A stretch of 64,000 nt of DNA. Origin: Arthrobacter sp. YD4 (GTDB lineage: Bacteria > Actinomycetota > Actinomycetes > Actinomycetales > Micrococcaceae). Shown here piece after piece: positions 44,237 through 52,926 of this stretch (position 1 is the first letter of the stretch; each line of letters starts with the position of its first letter). A program made the position numbers and the translations under genes. Location: contig NZ_JAUHHD010000005.1 in NCBI RefSeq assembly GCF_030410515.1, forward strand, positions 124,001 to 188,000. Reading direction: 5' to 3'. The notes under the pieces were generated by a model that had not been told where the DNA came from, searched no databases, and worked only from the letters and a program-made list of their open reading frames with translations.

Positions 44237-45253
44237 TTAGGCCGGGTCGGAGAGGACCAGCGTGTCCGCCTCGGCCAGCCGGGCGGTGCCTGCCTCCAGC
44301 AGGGGTTCGACGACGGCGGTCAACGCCTCCATGGAGTCATCCAATTCCAACAGCACGGGGTACTGGTAGGCGATCAGCGCCAGCAGATCCCGGACCGCGG
44401 CCCGGGCGTCCTCGGCGGAGAGCTCCGGGTCGTGGCCCAGGAACACGTCCGAGGGCTCGGCCCCGGCCGCGCCGGCGTCGGGGGTGCCCGCCTCCAGTGC
44501 ACCCGTCTCCAGCGCGCCCTGGGCGTAGCTGACGGCGAAGGCCTGCAGCTTTCCCTTCCTGCTGGCCGGGACGCCGGCACCGAAGGCACTGGCCTTGGGC
44601 GCGCGCAGCACGATCGCCCCGCGGGCCCCCGTCAGGTCGTCGAGGAACAGCCGCTGAACCGTGGCGACGCTGAGCTCCCCCGGGGTGTCCCAGTGGTGGA
44701 CGGCAGTGTAGTACCGGCCCACGACGTCGCTCAGTTCCACCGAGCCGGTGGCCAGGTCCTCAACCCGCTCGGAAGCCGCGGCCTCGGAGCCGTCGCCGAA
44801 GACGGGCAGCTTCAGGGCGCCGGGTTCGACCACCACCAGGCGGGACCGCTGGATGGGTGTCAGGCCGGCGGCCTCGGCGAAGCCGGCGCCGGGGGTGCCG
44901 GGTTCAACCTTGGTCCGCAGCCGGGTCACGCCGGAGGGCGACTGCTGGGCCTCGTGCCGGAGCATGGCCAGCAGCGTCGAGCCAATGCCGGCCCGGCGGT
45001 GGTCCCGGGCCACCTCGACGTACACCCAGAGGCGTTCCGGGTGCAGCGTGGCTTCGTGGACGACGCCGGCCGCGACCGGGATGGCCACGCCGTCCACGAC
45101 GTCCTCGGCCACAATGCAGCGGCGCCAGGGGGTGTTGCTGGAGGGCGCCAGGGCGGCGCGGAACTGCCGGGCCTGGTCCGTTTCCGGGCCGCCCCAGATT
45201 TCCAGCAGCGCCAGGTCGTCGCCGTCGCGCCAGGGGCGGTACTCGATCGCCAT
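44237..45253 (-). CDS. GNAT-family N-acetyltransferase
   Basis: A 338-residue protein with a GNAT domain in the first 150 residues: LWVYVEVARDHRRAGIGSTL (about 74-93) contains the Arg-x2-Gly-x-Gly acetyl-CoA loop. The C-terminal half is acidic and GNAT-like in length but degenerate, so it may be a fused second domain that lost cofactor binding; it includes a Gly/Ala/Glu-rich stretch (about 253-272). It lies 2 bp after glyS and is certainly co-transcribed. The acceptor is unknown. Confidence 0.82.
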   Translation of the reverse strand: MAIEYRPWRDGDDLALLEIWGGPETDQARQFRAALAPSSNTPWRRCIVAEDVVDGVAIPVAAGVVHEATLHPERLWVYVEVARDHRRAGIGSTLLAMLRHEAQQSPSGVTRLRTKVEPGTPGAGFAEAAGLTPIQRSRLVVVEPGALKLPVFGDGSEAAASERVEDLATGSVELSDVVGRYYTAVHHWDTPGELSVATVQRLFLDDLTGARGAIVLRAPKASAFGAGVPASRKGKLQAFAVSYAQGALETGALEAGTPDAGAAGAEPSDVFLGHDPELSAEDARAAVRDLLALIAYQYPVLLELDDSMEALTAVVEPLLEAGTARLAEADTLVLSDPA

Positions 45254-45255
45254 GC

Positions 45256-46641
45256 TCAGGCGCCGATCAGCCGCGCGGCGAGGTAGCCCTCCACCTTGTC
45301 CAGGGAGACGCGCTCCTGGCTCATGGTGTCGCGCTCACGGATGGTGACGGCCTGGTCCTCGAGGGTGTCGAAGTCCACGGTGATGCAGAACGGGGTGCCG
45401 ATTTCGTCCTGGCGGCGGTAGCGGCGGCCGATCGCGCCGGCGTCGTCGAAGTCGATGTTCCAGTTCTTGCGCAGCTGCGCGGCGAGGTCCTTGGCCTTGG
45501 GCGAGAGGTCCTCGTTCCGGCTCAGCGGCAGGACGGCGGCCTTGACCGGGGCGAGGCGCGGGTCCAGCTTGAGCACGGTGCGGATGTCGACGCCGCCCTT
45601 GGCGTTGGGGGCCTCGTCCTCGACGTACGCGTCGATCATGAACGCCATGAAGGACCGGGTCAGGCCAGCGGCGGGCTCGATCACGTACGGGGTGTAGCGC
45701 TCGTTGGTCGCCTGGTTGAAGTAGCTCAGGTCCTGGCCGGAGGCCTTCGAGTGGGTGGAGAGGTCGAAGTCGGTGCGGTTGGCGATGCCTTCGAGCTCGC
45801 CCCACTCGGAGCCGGAGAAGCCGAAGCGGTACTCGATGTCCGTGGTGCCCTTGGAGTAGTGGCTGAGCTTTTCCTTGGGGTGTTCGAAGAAGCGCAGGTT
45901 TTCCTCGCGGATGCCCAGGCCGGTGTACCAGGCCATGCGCTCCTTCATCCAGTATTCGTGCCACTGCTCGTCGGTGCCGGGCTCGACGAAGAATTCCATT
46001 TCCATCTGCTCAAACTCGCGGGTGCGGAAGATGAAGTTGCCCGGCGTGATCTCGTTGCGGAAGGACTTGCCGATCTGGCCGATGCCGAACGGCGGCTTCT
46101 TCCGGGAGGTGGTGAGCACGTTGTTGAAGTTCACGAAGATGCCCTGGGCGGTTTCGGGGCGCAGGTAGTGCAGGCCCTCTTCGCTGGCGACCGGGCCCAG
46201 GTAGGTCTTGAGCAGGCCGGAGAATTCCTGCGGCTCGGTCCACTGGCCGCGGGTGCCGCAGTTGGCGCAGACGATGTCCTTGAGGCCGTTCTCGGCCGGG
46301 CGGCCCTTCTTCTCCTCGTACTCTTCCTCGAGGTGGTCGGCGCGGTAGCGCTTGTGGCAGGAGAGGCATTCGACCAGCGGGTCGGAGAAGACCTCGACGT
46401 GGCCGGAGGCTTCCCAGACCTGGCGGGGCAGGATGACGGAGGAGTCCAGGCCAACGACGTCCTCGCGGCCGCGGACGACCGACTGCCACCACTGCCGCTT
46501 GATGTTTTCCTTCAGCTCGGCACCGAGGGGACCGTAGTCCCAGGCAGAGCGTGAGCCTCCGTAGATTTCGCCGGCCTGGAAGACGAATCCCCGTCGCTTG
46601 GCGAGGGAGATGATCTGGTCGAGTACGGATTTTGCTGCCAT
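45256..46641 (-). CDS. glyS: Glycyl-tRNA synthetase
   Basis: A 461-residue class II synthetase of the single-chain alpha2 type found in actinobacteria. [16 protein letters not shown] [20 protein letters not shown] (about 18-37) begins the catalytic domain; motif 2 is [17 protein letters not shown], and the C-terminal half has an anticodon-binding domain. Four Cys residues around CLSCHKRY and CANCGTRG (about 89-130) look like a zinc-binding insertion. TGGAG lies about 7 nt before the ATG. It is followed at 2 bp by a GNAT gene. Confidence 0.96.
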   Translation of the reverse strand: MAAKSVLDQIISLAKRRGFVFQAGEIYGGSRSAWDYGPLGAELKENIKRQWWQSVVRGREDVVGLDSSVILPRQVWEASGHVEVFSDPLVECLSCHKRYRADHLEEEYEEKKGRPAENGLKDIVCANCGTRGQWTEPQEFSGLLKTYLGPVASEEGLHYLRPETAQGIFVNFNNVLTTSRKKPPFGIGQIGKSFRNEITPGNFIFRTREFEQMEMEFFVEPGTDEQWHEYWMKERMAWYTGLGIREENLRFFEHPKEKLSHYSKGTTDIEYRFGFSGSEWGELEGIANRTDFDLSTHSKASGQDLSYFNQATNERYTPYVIEPAAGLTRSFMAFMIDAYVEDEAPNAKGGVDIRTVLKLDPRLAPVKAAVLPLSRNEDLSPKAKDLAAQLRKNWNIDFDDAGAIGRRYRRQDEIGTPFCITVDFDTLEDQAVTIRERDTMSQERVSLDKVEGYLAARLIGA

Positions 46642-46766
46642 GGGAACTCCATTTTCTACAGGGCCGCTGGGTGCGGTCCGCGCTGTTGGCCCCGGGTCAC
46701 CGGCTGGTTGCCGGGCGGGGTGGTACGAACGGGGTGATTCAAGCTCCTAGCCTACCCGTGTGGCCC

Positions 46767-47741
46767 CTACCGTTTCAGCGCGTTCCGGGACCAGGGCAGG
46801 CTGGCCAGGACGATCGCGGCGAGGGTGAGCAGGGTGCCCAGCACGGTGGGGAGGGCGACGACGGTGCCGGGGGCCGGCAGCGCGAGGTCCAGGCCGAGCG
46901 AGCCGAGGAGCTGCCCGGCGATCATGCCGAGGCCGGTGACCAGCACGCCCAGGCTGCGGACCAGGAACGCGGCGACGGCGATGAAGATGCAGCCCATCGG
47001 GCCGCCGAGGTAGTACCACCACTGTCCGGGCAGGCCGTTGCCGGCCCCGGCGATGGCCAGTTTGATACCCCAGGCCAGCCACAGCAGCACGCTGCCGGCG
47101 ATGAAGTTCACCAGGGTGGCGGTGATGGGGGTGCCGTAGTGGACGGTGGCGGTGCCGTTCATCGCCTGCTGGAAACTCATCAGGAAACCGGCCAGCACGG
47201 GCAGCAGCACCGGGAGGATGAGCTGCAGCGGGTCGGGGGCGCCGGAGCCCCCGGAGAACCGGGGTGAGACGGCCCAGGCGACGGCGGCGACGGTGAGGAC
47301 GCTGCCGAGGACCCGGATGCCGGTGATGGGCCGCTTGCCCGCCGGGCCGATGCCCATCCGGTCCACCAACAGGCCGCTGAGGGTCTGGCCGGTGACGGCG
47401 GCGACGGTGAACAGCGCCACGCCGAGCAGGCCCACGGTGAAGGACTGGGCGAAGACGAAGAGTCCGCCGATGGCACCAGCCAGCACGTAGTAGCGGGGGA
47501 AGCGGCGTTCCCGCAGGGCCGGCAGCACCTCCGCCAGCCCTGCCCTGCCCCTGGGCAGCGCCAGGGAGATGGCGATCATCAGGATCAGGCCGGTGGTGAA
47601 GCTCACCACAGCGGCGGCGAGGCCGTCGGCGAGCGCCGTGCCGAGGGCGCCGTTGACGCGGGCCTGGACGGGGACCAGGAGGCCGGCGGTGACGGCGGCG
47701 AGGAGTCCGAGCGGCAGCGGCAGCCGGGGTGTGTGGGTCAT
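46767..47741 (-). CDS. YdcZ-family (DUF606) DMT transporter, two-repeat form
   Basis: A 324-residue protein with about ten helices and two internally similar halves (LAAVTAGLLVPVQARVNGAL at about 13-32; FLMSFQQAMNGTATVHYG at about 188-205). The GQTLSGLLVDRMG block is typical of the YdcZ group. I chose ATG 47741, which has AAAGGTG about 7 nt upstream, over GTG 47750. Substrate unknown. It stands alone and diverges from the S4-domain gene. Confidence 0.84.
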   Translation of the reverse strand: MTHTPRLPLPLGLLAAVTAGLLVPVQARVNGALGTALADGLAAAVVSFTTGLILMIAISLALPRGRAGLAEVLPALRERRFPRYYVLAGAIGGLFVFAQSFTVGLLGVALFTVAAVTGQTLSGLLVDRMGIGPAGKRPITGIRVLGSVLTVAAVAWAVSPRFSGGSGAPDPLQLILPVLLPVLAGFLMSFQQAMNGTATVHYGTPITATLVNFIAGSVLLWLAWGIKLAIAGAGNGLPGQWWYYLGGPMGCIFIAVAAFLVRSLGVLVTGLGMIAGQLLGSLGLDLALPAPGTVVALPTVLGTLLTLAAIVLASLPWSRNALKR

Positions 47742-47761
47742 TGGTGGCACCTTTGGTCAGG

Positions 47762-47767
47762 CATTAT
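47762..47767 (+). promoter_or_regulatory. -10-like CATTAT, possible leaderless promoter of the S4-domain gene
   Basis: CATTAT is followed by 7 nt and ATG 47775; no Shine-Dalgarno is present. Confidence 0.3.
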
Positions 47768-47774
47768 TGCTTGT

Positions 47775-48011
47775 ATGAGCAACCCGGAAATTGATGAGGT
47801 CCCGATCCGCGACGAGATGATCCGGCTGGGGCAGCTGTTGAAGCTGGCCAGCCTGGTCGAGGACGGGGTGGAAGCGGCGGAGCTGATCAAGAACGGGCTC
47901 GTGAAGGTCAACGGGGAGATCGAGGAGCGCCGCGGCCGGCAGTTGCACCACGGCGACGTGGTCACGGTCAACGGCGAGTCGGTCCGGATCAGCACCCCCG
48001 CGGGAGCCTAG
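47775..48011 (+). CDS. S4-domain RNA-binding protein (YbcJ-like)
   Basis: A 78-residue protein that is almost entirely an S4 fold: IRLGQLLKLASLVEDGVEAAELIKNG is the two-helix RNA-binding part, followed by VKVNGEIEERRGRQL and VTVNGESVRI strands. Small S4 proteins of this kind bind rRNA or tRNA and are linked to ribosome assembly or rescue in other bacteria. ATG 47775 starts the fold; upstream codons are not conserved-looking. It converges on the esterase gene, with 20 bp between stops. Confidence 0.88.
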   Translation: MSNPEIDEVPIRDEMIRLGQLLKLASLVEDGVEAAELIKNGLVKVNGEIEERRGRQLHHGDVVTVNGESVRISTPAGA

Positions 48012-48031
48012 CGCGGCGTCACGGCAGGCCC

Positions 48032-48694
48032 CTAGGCGGTGAGCACCTCGTGGGTGAGGAACTCCCCCACATGGCCCACCTCCTGCTGGTTGATGCCGTG
48101 CCACATGCCCGTGTAGAGCACCTTGGTGAGCTTGACGTGCCTGCGCACCCAGCCCATGGTGAATTCGATCTTGTCCGGGGTGATCACCGGGTCCTGCTGG
48201 TCCCGCCCCCAGAACATCGGAACCGTGCCATCCAGGTCGGCATCGTGGAAGGTGGGGTCACCGGCGGCGTCCACGGCGAAGCCGGAGAGGCCGACGACGG
48301 CGGCGTAGGCCCCGGGGCGGCGGCGCAGCAACGTGGTGGCCAGGGCCATCCCCATCGAGAAGCCCAGCAGCGTCACCGACGGGTGTTCCCCGCGGACCGA
48401 GTCGATCCAGTGCTCGGCGTAGGCGGCGGCTTCCTTGACCGCGTCGAGGGAGTACTCGATGGACGCCGTCAGCGGGAACCACGTGAAGCCGGGGCCGGTG
48501 GGCAGCGGTGCCCGCAGCGCGGCCACGACGAACTCCTGCGGCAGCATGTCCGCGAGGCTCATCAGGTCCTGTTCGTTGGCGCCGTAGCCGTGCAGCAGCA
48601 CCAGCAGGGGCCGCCCGGCCCGCTCGGATTCGGGCCGGGACCAGAGGACGACGGGTTCGGGAAAGGTTGCCGGGTAGCCGGCGGCGTCAGTCAT
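48032..48694 (-). CDS. Phospholipase/carboxylesterase family alpha/beta hydrolase
   Basis: A 220-residue serine hydrolase. LVLLHGYGANEQDLMSLADM (about 31-50) contributes the oxyanion hole, LLGFSMGMALATTLL (about 106-120) holds the nucleophile, and GMWHGINQQEVGHV near the end gives a catalytic His. The family covers acyl-protein thioesterases and small carboxylesterases. The frame is open to 48817, but ATG 48694 begins the fold and has AAGAAT with a 6-nt gap upstream, as in a leaderless start. It diverges from the SGNH hydrolase gene over a 76-bp region with a palindromic operator. Confidence 0.86.
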   Translation of the reverse strand: MTDAAGYPATFPEPVVLWSRPESERAGRPLLVLLHGYGANEQDLMSLADMLPQEFVVAALRAPLPTGPGFTWFPLTASIEYSLDAVKEAAAYAEHWIDSVRGEHPSVTLLGFSMGMALATTLLRRRPGAYAAVVGLSGFAVDAAGDPTFHDADLDGTVPMFWGRDQQDPVITPDKIEFTMGWVRRHVKLTKVLYTGMWHGINQQEVGHVGEFLTHEVLTA

Positions 48695-48700
48695 GGCTCC

Positions 48701-48706
48701 ATTCTT
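48701..48706 (-). promoter_or_regulatory. -10-like AAGAAT, possible leaderless promoter of the esterase gene
   Basis: On the minus strand AAGAAT, 6 nt and ATG 48694. It lies 4 bp from the palindrome at 48710-48725. Confidence 0.3.
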
Positions 48707-48709
48707 GCA

Positions 48710-48725
48710 GTTACCAATCAGTAAC
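48710..48725. promoter_or_regulatory. 16-bp dyad GTTAC-N6-GTAAC between divergent hydrolase genes
   Basis: GTTAC-CAATCA-GTAAC has the same arm length and spacing as the perfect palindrome at 27348-27363 and matches it at 12 of 16 positions. It abuts the -10 regions of both divergent genes, so a bound repressor would block both. Confidence 0.5.
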
Positions 48726-48758
48726 ATGCGACGGTGGCGCGATTTGCGGGGCAGGGGG

Positions 48759-48764
48759 CAGGAT
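48759..48764 (+). promoter_or_regulatory. -10-like CAGGAT, possible leaderless promoter of the SGNH gene
   Basis: CAGGAT is followed by 6 nt and GTG 48771. Confidence 0.35.
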
Positions 48765-48770
48765 GGAACG

Positions 48771-49682
48771 GTGAGCGAAACAAAAGCAACGGAGAACGAT
48801 CCGGACCGCACGGTCAACCACCCCTGGACCCGCTACGTGGCGATGGGCGATTCCTTCACCGAGGGCATCGGGGACCCGGAACCCGCAAGCCCCGGCGGCC
48901 ACCGCGGCTGGGCGGACCGAGTGGCCGAGGAGCTCAGCCGCGGGCACGACGACTTCGCCTACGCCAACCTGGCCGTGCGCGGCCGGTTGCTGCAGCAGAT
49001 CGTGGACCAGCAGCTCGCTAACTGCCTGTCGCTGAAGCCGGACCTGGTCACCCTCTCCGCCGGCGGCAACGACCTGATCCGCCCCGGCGGCGACCCCGAC
49101 GTGCTGGCCGAGCGACTGGACTCGGTGGTGCAGATCCTGAGCCTGAACGGTGCCACGGTGGTGTTGTTCAACGGCCCCGACACGGGGTCCTCGGTGCTGG
49201 GCCGGATCCGGAGCAAGGTGGCGATCTACAACGAGAACCTCCGCACGGTGGCGGCCCGGCACGACGCGGTGATCGCGGACATGTGGTCCCTCCGGCAGCT
49301 GAGCGACCCGCAGATGTGGGACGCGGACCGGCTGCACTTCTCCCCGCTGGGCCACCACACGATCGCCGCGATGGTGCTCGATTCCCTGAACGTCCAGCAC
49401 ACCCTGGAACCGCTCTCCCCCAAGCCGCTGCCGCCGCAGACGTGGCGCGAGGCGCGCACCGGGGACCTGATCTGGGCCCGGGAGCACTTCGTGCCGTGGG
49501 TGGTGCGCCGGCTGCGGCACCGCTCCTCCGGCGACGGCATAACCGCCAAGCGCCCGCTGGCCGGGCCGGTGTTCGGTCCCGGCGTGCCGCTGGGCTCCGG
49601 TGAGGGCCCCAAGGGCACCGGGACCGGTGCCGCCGGGGGTTCGGCCGGCACCGCGGACGCCGCCGACGCCCTGCGGTTCTGA
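48771..49682 (+). CDS. SGNH/GDSL-family hydrolase
   Basis: A 303-residue cytoplasmic esterase-like protein. Block I is VAMGDSFTEGIGD (about 22-34, Ser nucleophile), block III GGNDLI (about 96-101) and block V DRLHFSPLGHHTIA (about 186-199) with the catalytic Asp and His. No signal peptide. The last 45 residues are Gly/Thr/Ala-rich and probably disordered. GTG 48771 fits a leaderless start (CAGGAT-N6-GTG). It is divergent from another small serine hydrolase, and the two probably share a regulator. Confidence 0.88.
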   Translation: MSETKATENDPDRTVNHPWTRYVAMGDSFTEGIGDPEPASPGGHRGWADRVAEELSRGHDDFAYANLAVRGRLLQQIVDQQLANCLSLKPDLVTLSAGGNDLIRPGGDPDVLAERLDSVVQILSLNGATVVLFNGPDTGSSVLGRIRSKVAIYNENLRTVAARHDAVIADMWSLRQLSDPQMWDADRLHFSPLGHHTIAAMVLDSLNVQHTLEPLSPKPLPPQTWREARTGDLIWAREHFVPWVVRRLRHRSSGDGITAKRPLAGPVFGPGVPLGSGEGPKGTGTGAAGGSAGTADAADALRF

Positions 49683-49747
49683 GTCCGGCACGGGCCGCGG
49701 GTGCCGGGCGTTAAGCTGGGAGATCATCTTCTGAGAGGCCCGGTACC

Positions 49748-50320
49748 GTGAGTATTTTCTTCTGGATCATCATCCTGTCCCTCGTGATTCCTGCTGCGAT
49801 GCGCTATTACCGGCGCTCGGTGCAGAACAAGAACCGGGACCAGGGCCCGTACCAGGGCACGCCGGGCGGCTTCGGAGGTTTCCCCGGCACCGGCCCGGGA
49901 CCCGGCCAGAGCAACCAGCCGCGGGACGGCTTCACCCAGCGGGACTACTACGGCGGCTTCGGCCAGCTCAATCCCCCGCAGCCGCCCGCCGGCCAGCAGT
50001 ACCCCGGAAACCAGTACCCCGCCGGCCAGCCCTACCCAGGCAATCCTGCCCCGGGTACCCAGTACCCGGGCAGCCCGTACCCCGCCAACCAGTCCCCCGC
50101 GCCGCAGCCGCCGGTCCCCTACGAGGACAGCGAACAGTACCGGAACAACCCGCCCCGGCCCGCCCCGCAGCCGCAGGATGTGCCCCCGGTCCTGCCGCCG
50201 TCGTCGAACGCGCAGGGCTACCGCGCCCGCAAGCTCGCCGAGCTGGACCAGATGTACAGCAACGGCGAGCTTGCGATGGAGGACTACATGGCCCGGCGCG
50301 CGGAGATCATGAAGGGCTGA
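49748..50320 (+). CDS. Membrane-anchored SHOCT-domain protein with Pro/Gln/Tyr-rich middle
   Basis: A 190-residue protein: one N-terminal membrane helix (SIFFWIIILSLVIPAAM), a long low-complexity region (about 35-150) with repeated Gln-Tyr-Pro-Gly and Pro-Tyr-Pro-type units, and a C-terminal SHOCT motif (KLAELDQMYSNGELAMEDYM, about 157-176). SHOCT domains occur at the ends of many unrelated bacterial membrane proteins and are thought to mediate oligomerisation. GAGAGG precedes the GTG start and TAAGCT lies about 35 nt upstream. Function unknown. Confidence 0.8.
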   Translation: MSIFFWIIILSLVIPAAMRYYRRSVQNKNRDQGPYQGTPGGFGGFPGTGPGPGQSNQPRDGFTQRDYYGGFGQLNPPQPPAGQQYPGNQYPAGQPYPGNPAPGTQYPGSPYPANQSPAPQPPVPYEDSEQYRNNPPRPAPQPQDVPPVLPPSSNAQGYRARKLAELDQMYSNGELAMEDYMARRAEIMKG

Positions 50321-50339
50321 CCGCGACGGGTCCGCCGCC

Positions 50340-51824
50340 CTAGTCGACCTGCGGGAAGCCCAGGTCGATCACCGAGGTGGAGGGGTCCGGCCAGCGGGTG
50401 GTGACCACCTTGCCGCGGGTGTAGAAACGGATGCTTTCCGGGCCGTACATGTGGGTGTCGCCGAAGAGCGAGTTCTTCCAGCCGCCAAAGGAGAAGGTGC
50501 CCACCGGCACCGGGATCGGGACGTTGACGCCCACCATGCCGGCCTCGACGTCGAACTCGAACTGGCGCGCCGCACCGCCGTCGCGGGTGAAGATCGCCAC
50601 ACCGTTGCCGAACTCGTTGTCGTTGACCAACTGCACCGCGTCGGCGTAGGTCTCGACCCGGACGACGGAGAGCACGGGGCCAAAGATCTCGTCGTCGTAG
50701 ACCTTCATGCCGGGCTTGACGTGGTCGATCAGGCTGACGCCGATGAAGAAGCCGTTGGAGTCGAACTCCTGCTCGCGGCCGTCCACCACCACGGAGGCGC
50801 CCTCGTCCGCGGCGCCCGCCACGTACGATGCGACCTTGTCGCGGTGCTCGGCGGTGATCAGCGGCCCCATCTGCGAGGCCGGGTCGGTGCCGGGACCGAT
50901 CTTCAGGGTGGCCACCCGGGTCTTGATCGCGCCGACCAGGTCGTCGGCAGTGTTGCCGACGGCCACCAGCACGCTGACGGCCATGCAGCGCTCACCGGCC
51001 GAGCCGTAGGCGGCGGAAACCGCGGCGTCGGCGGCCATGTCCAGGTCCGCGTCCGGGAGGACCACCATGTGGTTCTTGGCGCCGCCGAGGGCCTGGACGC
51101 GCTTGCCGTGGTCGGCGGCGCGCTTGTAGATGGACTGGGCGATCGGCGTCGACCCGACGAAGCTGACGGCCTTCACGTGCGGGTGTTCCAGCAGCACGTC
51201 CACGGCCTCCTTATCGCCGTGCACCACATTCAGGACGCCGGCGGGCAGCCCCGCCTCGGCGAAGACCTGCGCGATGAAGACTGCGGAGGACGGGTCCTTC
51301 TCGCTGGGCTTGAGCAGCACGGTGTTGCCGCAGGCCAGGGCGCTGCCGATCATCCACAGCGGCACCATGGCGGGGAAGTTGAACGGGGTGATGCAGGCGA
51401 CGACGCCGACGGGTTGGCGGACGGAGTGGACGTCGACGCCGCCGGAGACCTGCTCGGAGCGTTCGCCCTTGAGGGCATGGGAGAGCCCGGTGGCGAACTC
51501 GATGTTCTCGAGGCCGCGGGTGATCTCGCCCTCCGCGTCGGAGAGGACCTTGCCGTGCTCGCTGGTCAGCAACGCGGCCAGCTCCGGCCGGCGCTGCATC
51601 AGCAGCTCGCGGACCCGGAAGAAGATGGCGGTGCGGCGGGCCAGGCTGGTGGCGCGCCAGCCGGGCAGCGCGGCGCGGGCGGCCGCGATGGCTTCCTCGA
51701 CCCGGGCGGCGGAGGCGAGGGCGACTTCCTTCTCCTGTTCGCCGGTGGCCGGGTTGAAGACGGGGCCGTAGCGCTCGGCGTCGGAGACCAGTTCGCCGTT
51801 GATGACGTGGGGAATGCGTTCCAT
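50340..51824 (-). CDS. mmsA: Methylmalonate-semialdehyde dehydrogenase (CoA-acylating)
   Basis: A 494-residue aldehyde dehydrogenase. FNFPAMVPLWMIGSALACGN (about 146-165) binds NAD+, and SAGERCMAVS (about 279-288) holds the catalytic Cys in the Arg-Cys-Met context typical of the CoA-dependent MmsA type. It converts methylmalonate semialdehyde to propionyl-CoA and CO2, or malonate semialdehyde to acetyl-CoA. It follows mmsB by 28 bp, so the two complete the valine pathway after 3-hydroxyisobutyrate. The classic Glu of non-acylating dehydrogenases is absent from the expected place, as in MmsA proteins. Confidence 0.93.
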   Translation of the reverse strand: MERIPHVINGELVSDAERYGPVFNPATGEQEKEVALASAARVEEAIAAARAALPGWRATSLARRTAIFFRVRELLMQRRPELAALLTSEHGKVLSDAEGEITRGLENIEFATGLSHALKGERSEQVSGGVDVHSVRQPVGVVACITPFNFPAMVPLWMIGSALACGNTVLLKPSEKDPSSAVFIAQVFAEAGLPAGVLNVVHGDKEAVDVLLEHPHVKAVSFVGSTPIAQSIYKRAADHGKRVQALGGAKNHMVVLPDADLDMAADAAVSAAYGSAGERCMAVSVLVAVGNTADDLVGAIKTRVATLKIGPGTDPASQMGPLITAEHRDKVASYVAGAADEGASVVVDGREQEFDSNGFFIGVSLIDHVKPGMKVYDDEIFGPVLSVVRVETYADAVQLVNDNEFGNGVAIFTRDGGAARQFEFDVEAGMVGVNVPIPVPVGTFSFGGWKNSLFGDTHMYGPESIRFYTRGKVVTTRWPDPSTSVIDLGFPQVD

Positions 51825-51852
51825 GGGGGTTCTCTTTCTCGGAGGTCCGGCG

Positions 51853-52755
51853 CTACTTGGCGGCTTCGAAGGAGCCGTCGACCAGCTTGACGATCGCGGA
51901 GCAGTCCGTGCCGGACTGGCCGCCGTCGATCAGACGCTGGAAGAGCTGCTGGACGTGCTGGCCGATCTCCAGCGGGGTGCCGGTGTCCTGGGCGGCGCTG
52001 ATGGCCAGGCCGATGTCCTTATTGGCCAGTTCCGCGGTGAAGGTGGGGGCGAAGTCGTTGTTCGAGGCGGCGGTGGGGACGACGCCGGCCACCGGGTACC
52101 AGGTGCGCAGCGCCCAGCTGTCGCCGGAGGAGACGGAGGCGATGTCCCAGAAGACCTGCTTGTCCAGGCCCAACCGGTCGGCCAGGACGGCGCCCTCGGC
52201 GGTGGAGGCGAGGTTGATGAAGAGCATCAGGTTGTTGCAGATCTTGGCGGCCTGGCCGGTGGTGGCCCCGCCGGTGGGGATGATGTTCGCGGCCATCGGG
52301 CGGATGAACTCGGTGGCGTCGGCGACGGCATCGGGCTTGCCGCCGATCATGAAGGTCAGGGTGGCGGCCTTGGCGCCGCTGATCCCGCCGGAAACCGGGG
52401 CGTCGACGAAGCGGAACCCGGCCTCGGCTGCGGCGTCGTGCAGGGCCTGCGCCGAGGCGATGTCAATCGTGGAGGAATCCACCAGCAGGGTTGTGGTGTC
52501 CGCGTGGGCCAGGACGCCGTCCTCGCCGAGGTAGACGGCGCGGGCGTGCTCGCCCTTGGGCAGCATGGTGAAGACGACGTCGGCGCCCGTGACGGCCTCG
52601 GCGATGCTGCCGGCGGGGGTCACTCCCCCGGCCTCGGCGGCCGCGACGGCGTCCGGGTTGAGGTCGAATCCGCGGACCTCGTGTCCGGCCTTGGCGAGGT
52701 TGACGGACATGAATCCGCCCATGTTTCCCAGTCCGATCCAGGCGACAACTGCCAT
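51853..52755 (-). CDS. mmsB: 3-hydroxyisobutyrate dehydrogenase
   Basis: A 300-residue beta-hydroxyacid dehydrogenase. The N-terminal Rossmann loop is VAWIGLGNMGGFMSVNLAKAG (begins at residue 4), substrate binding is DAPVSGGISGA (about 117-127) and the catalytic Lys is in GQAAKICNN (about 165-173). It oxidises 3-hydroxyisobutyrate to methylmalonate semialdehyde in valine breakdown. ATG 52755 has AAAGGAG at 8 nt; the frame remains open upstream into the LysR gene by chance. First gene of mmsB-mmsA, divergent from a LysR regulator. Confidence 0.94.
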   Translation of the reverse strand: MAVVAWIGLGNMGGFMSVNLAKAGHEVRGFDLNPDAVAAAEAGGVTPAGSIAEAVTGADVVFTMLPKGEHARAVYLGEDGVLAHADTTTLLVDSSTIDIASAQALHDAAAEAGFRFVDAPVSGGISGAKAATLTFMIGGKPDAVADATEFIRPMAANIIPTGGATTGQAAKICNNLMLFINLASTAEGAVLADRLGLDKQVFWDIASVSSGDSWALRTWYPVAGVVPTAASNNDFAPTFTAELANKDIGLAISAAQDTGTPLEIGQHVQQLFQRLIDGGQSGTDCSAIVKLVDGSFEAAK

Positions 52756-52823
52756 GGCTAAAGCTCCTTTGCTTGGTGTGGCTGACGGTTCCGTGCGGAA
52801 CTCCCCGCGCTTCGGCGGGGCAC

Positions 52824-52839
52824 TGTGTCCAGCATCACA
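52824..52839. promoter_or_regulatory. Crp/GlxR-like site, one mismatch
   Basis: TGTGT-CCAGCA-TCACA differs from the consensus at one position. It lies 69 bp upstream of mmsB and 88 bp upstream of the LysR gene. Confidence 0.45.
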
Positions 52840-52879
52840 CCCTGTTACAGTGCAATCAAGACAAAAAAGTGAAGATGCC

Positions 52880-52897
52880 ATGTGCAGCCATGCACAT
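52880..52897. promoter_or_regulatory. Palindrome likely bound by the LysR regulator
   Basis: ATGTGCA-GCCA-TGCACAT has perfect 7-bp arms and satisfies the LysR T-N11-A rule. It lies 30 bp before the LysR start in the divergent region. Confidence 0.55.
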
Positions 52898-52926
52898 AGC
52901 TTCCGAAGCACCGAGAGGCCCGGACC

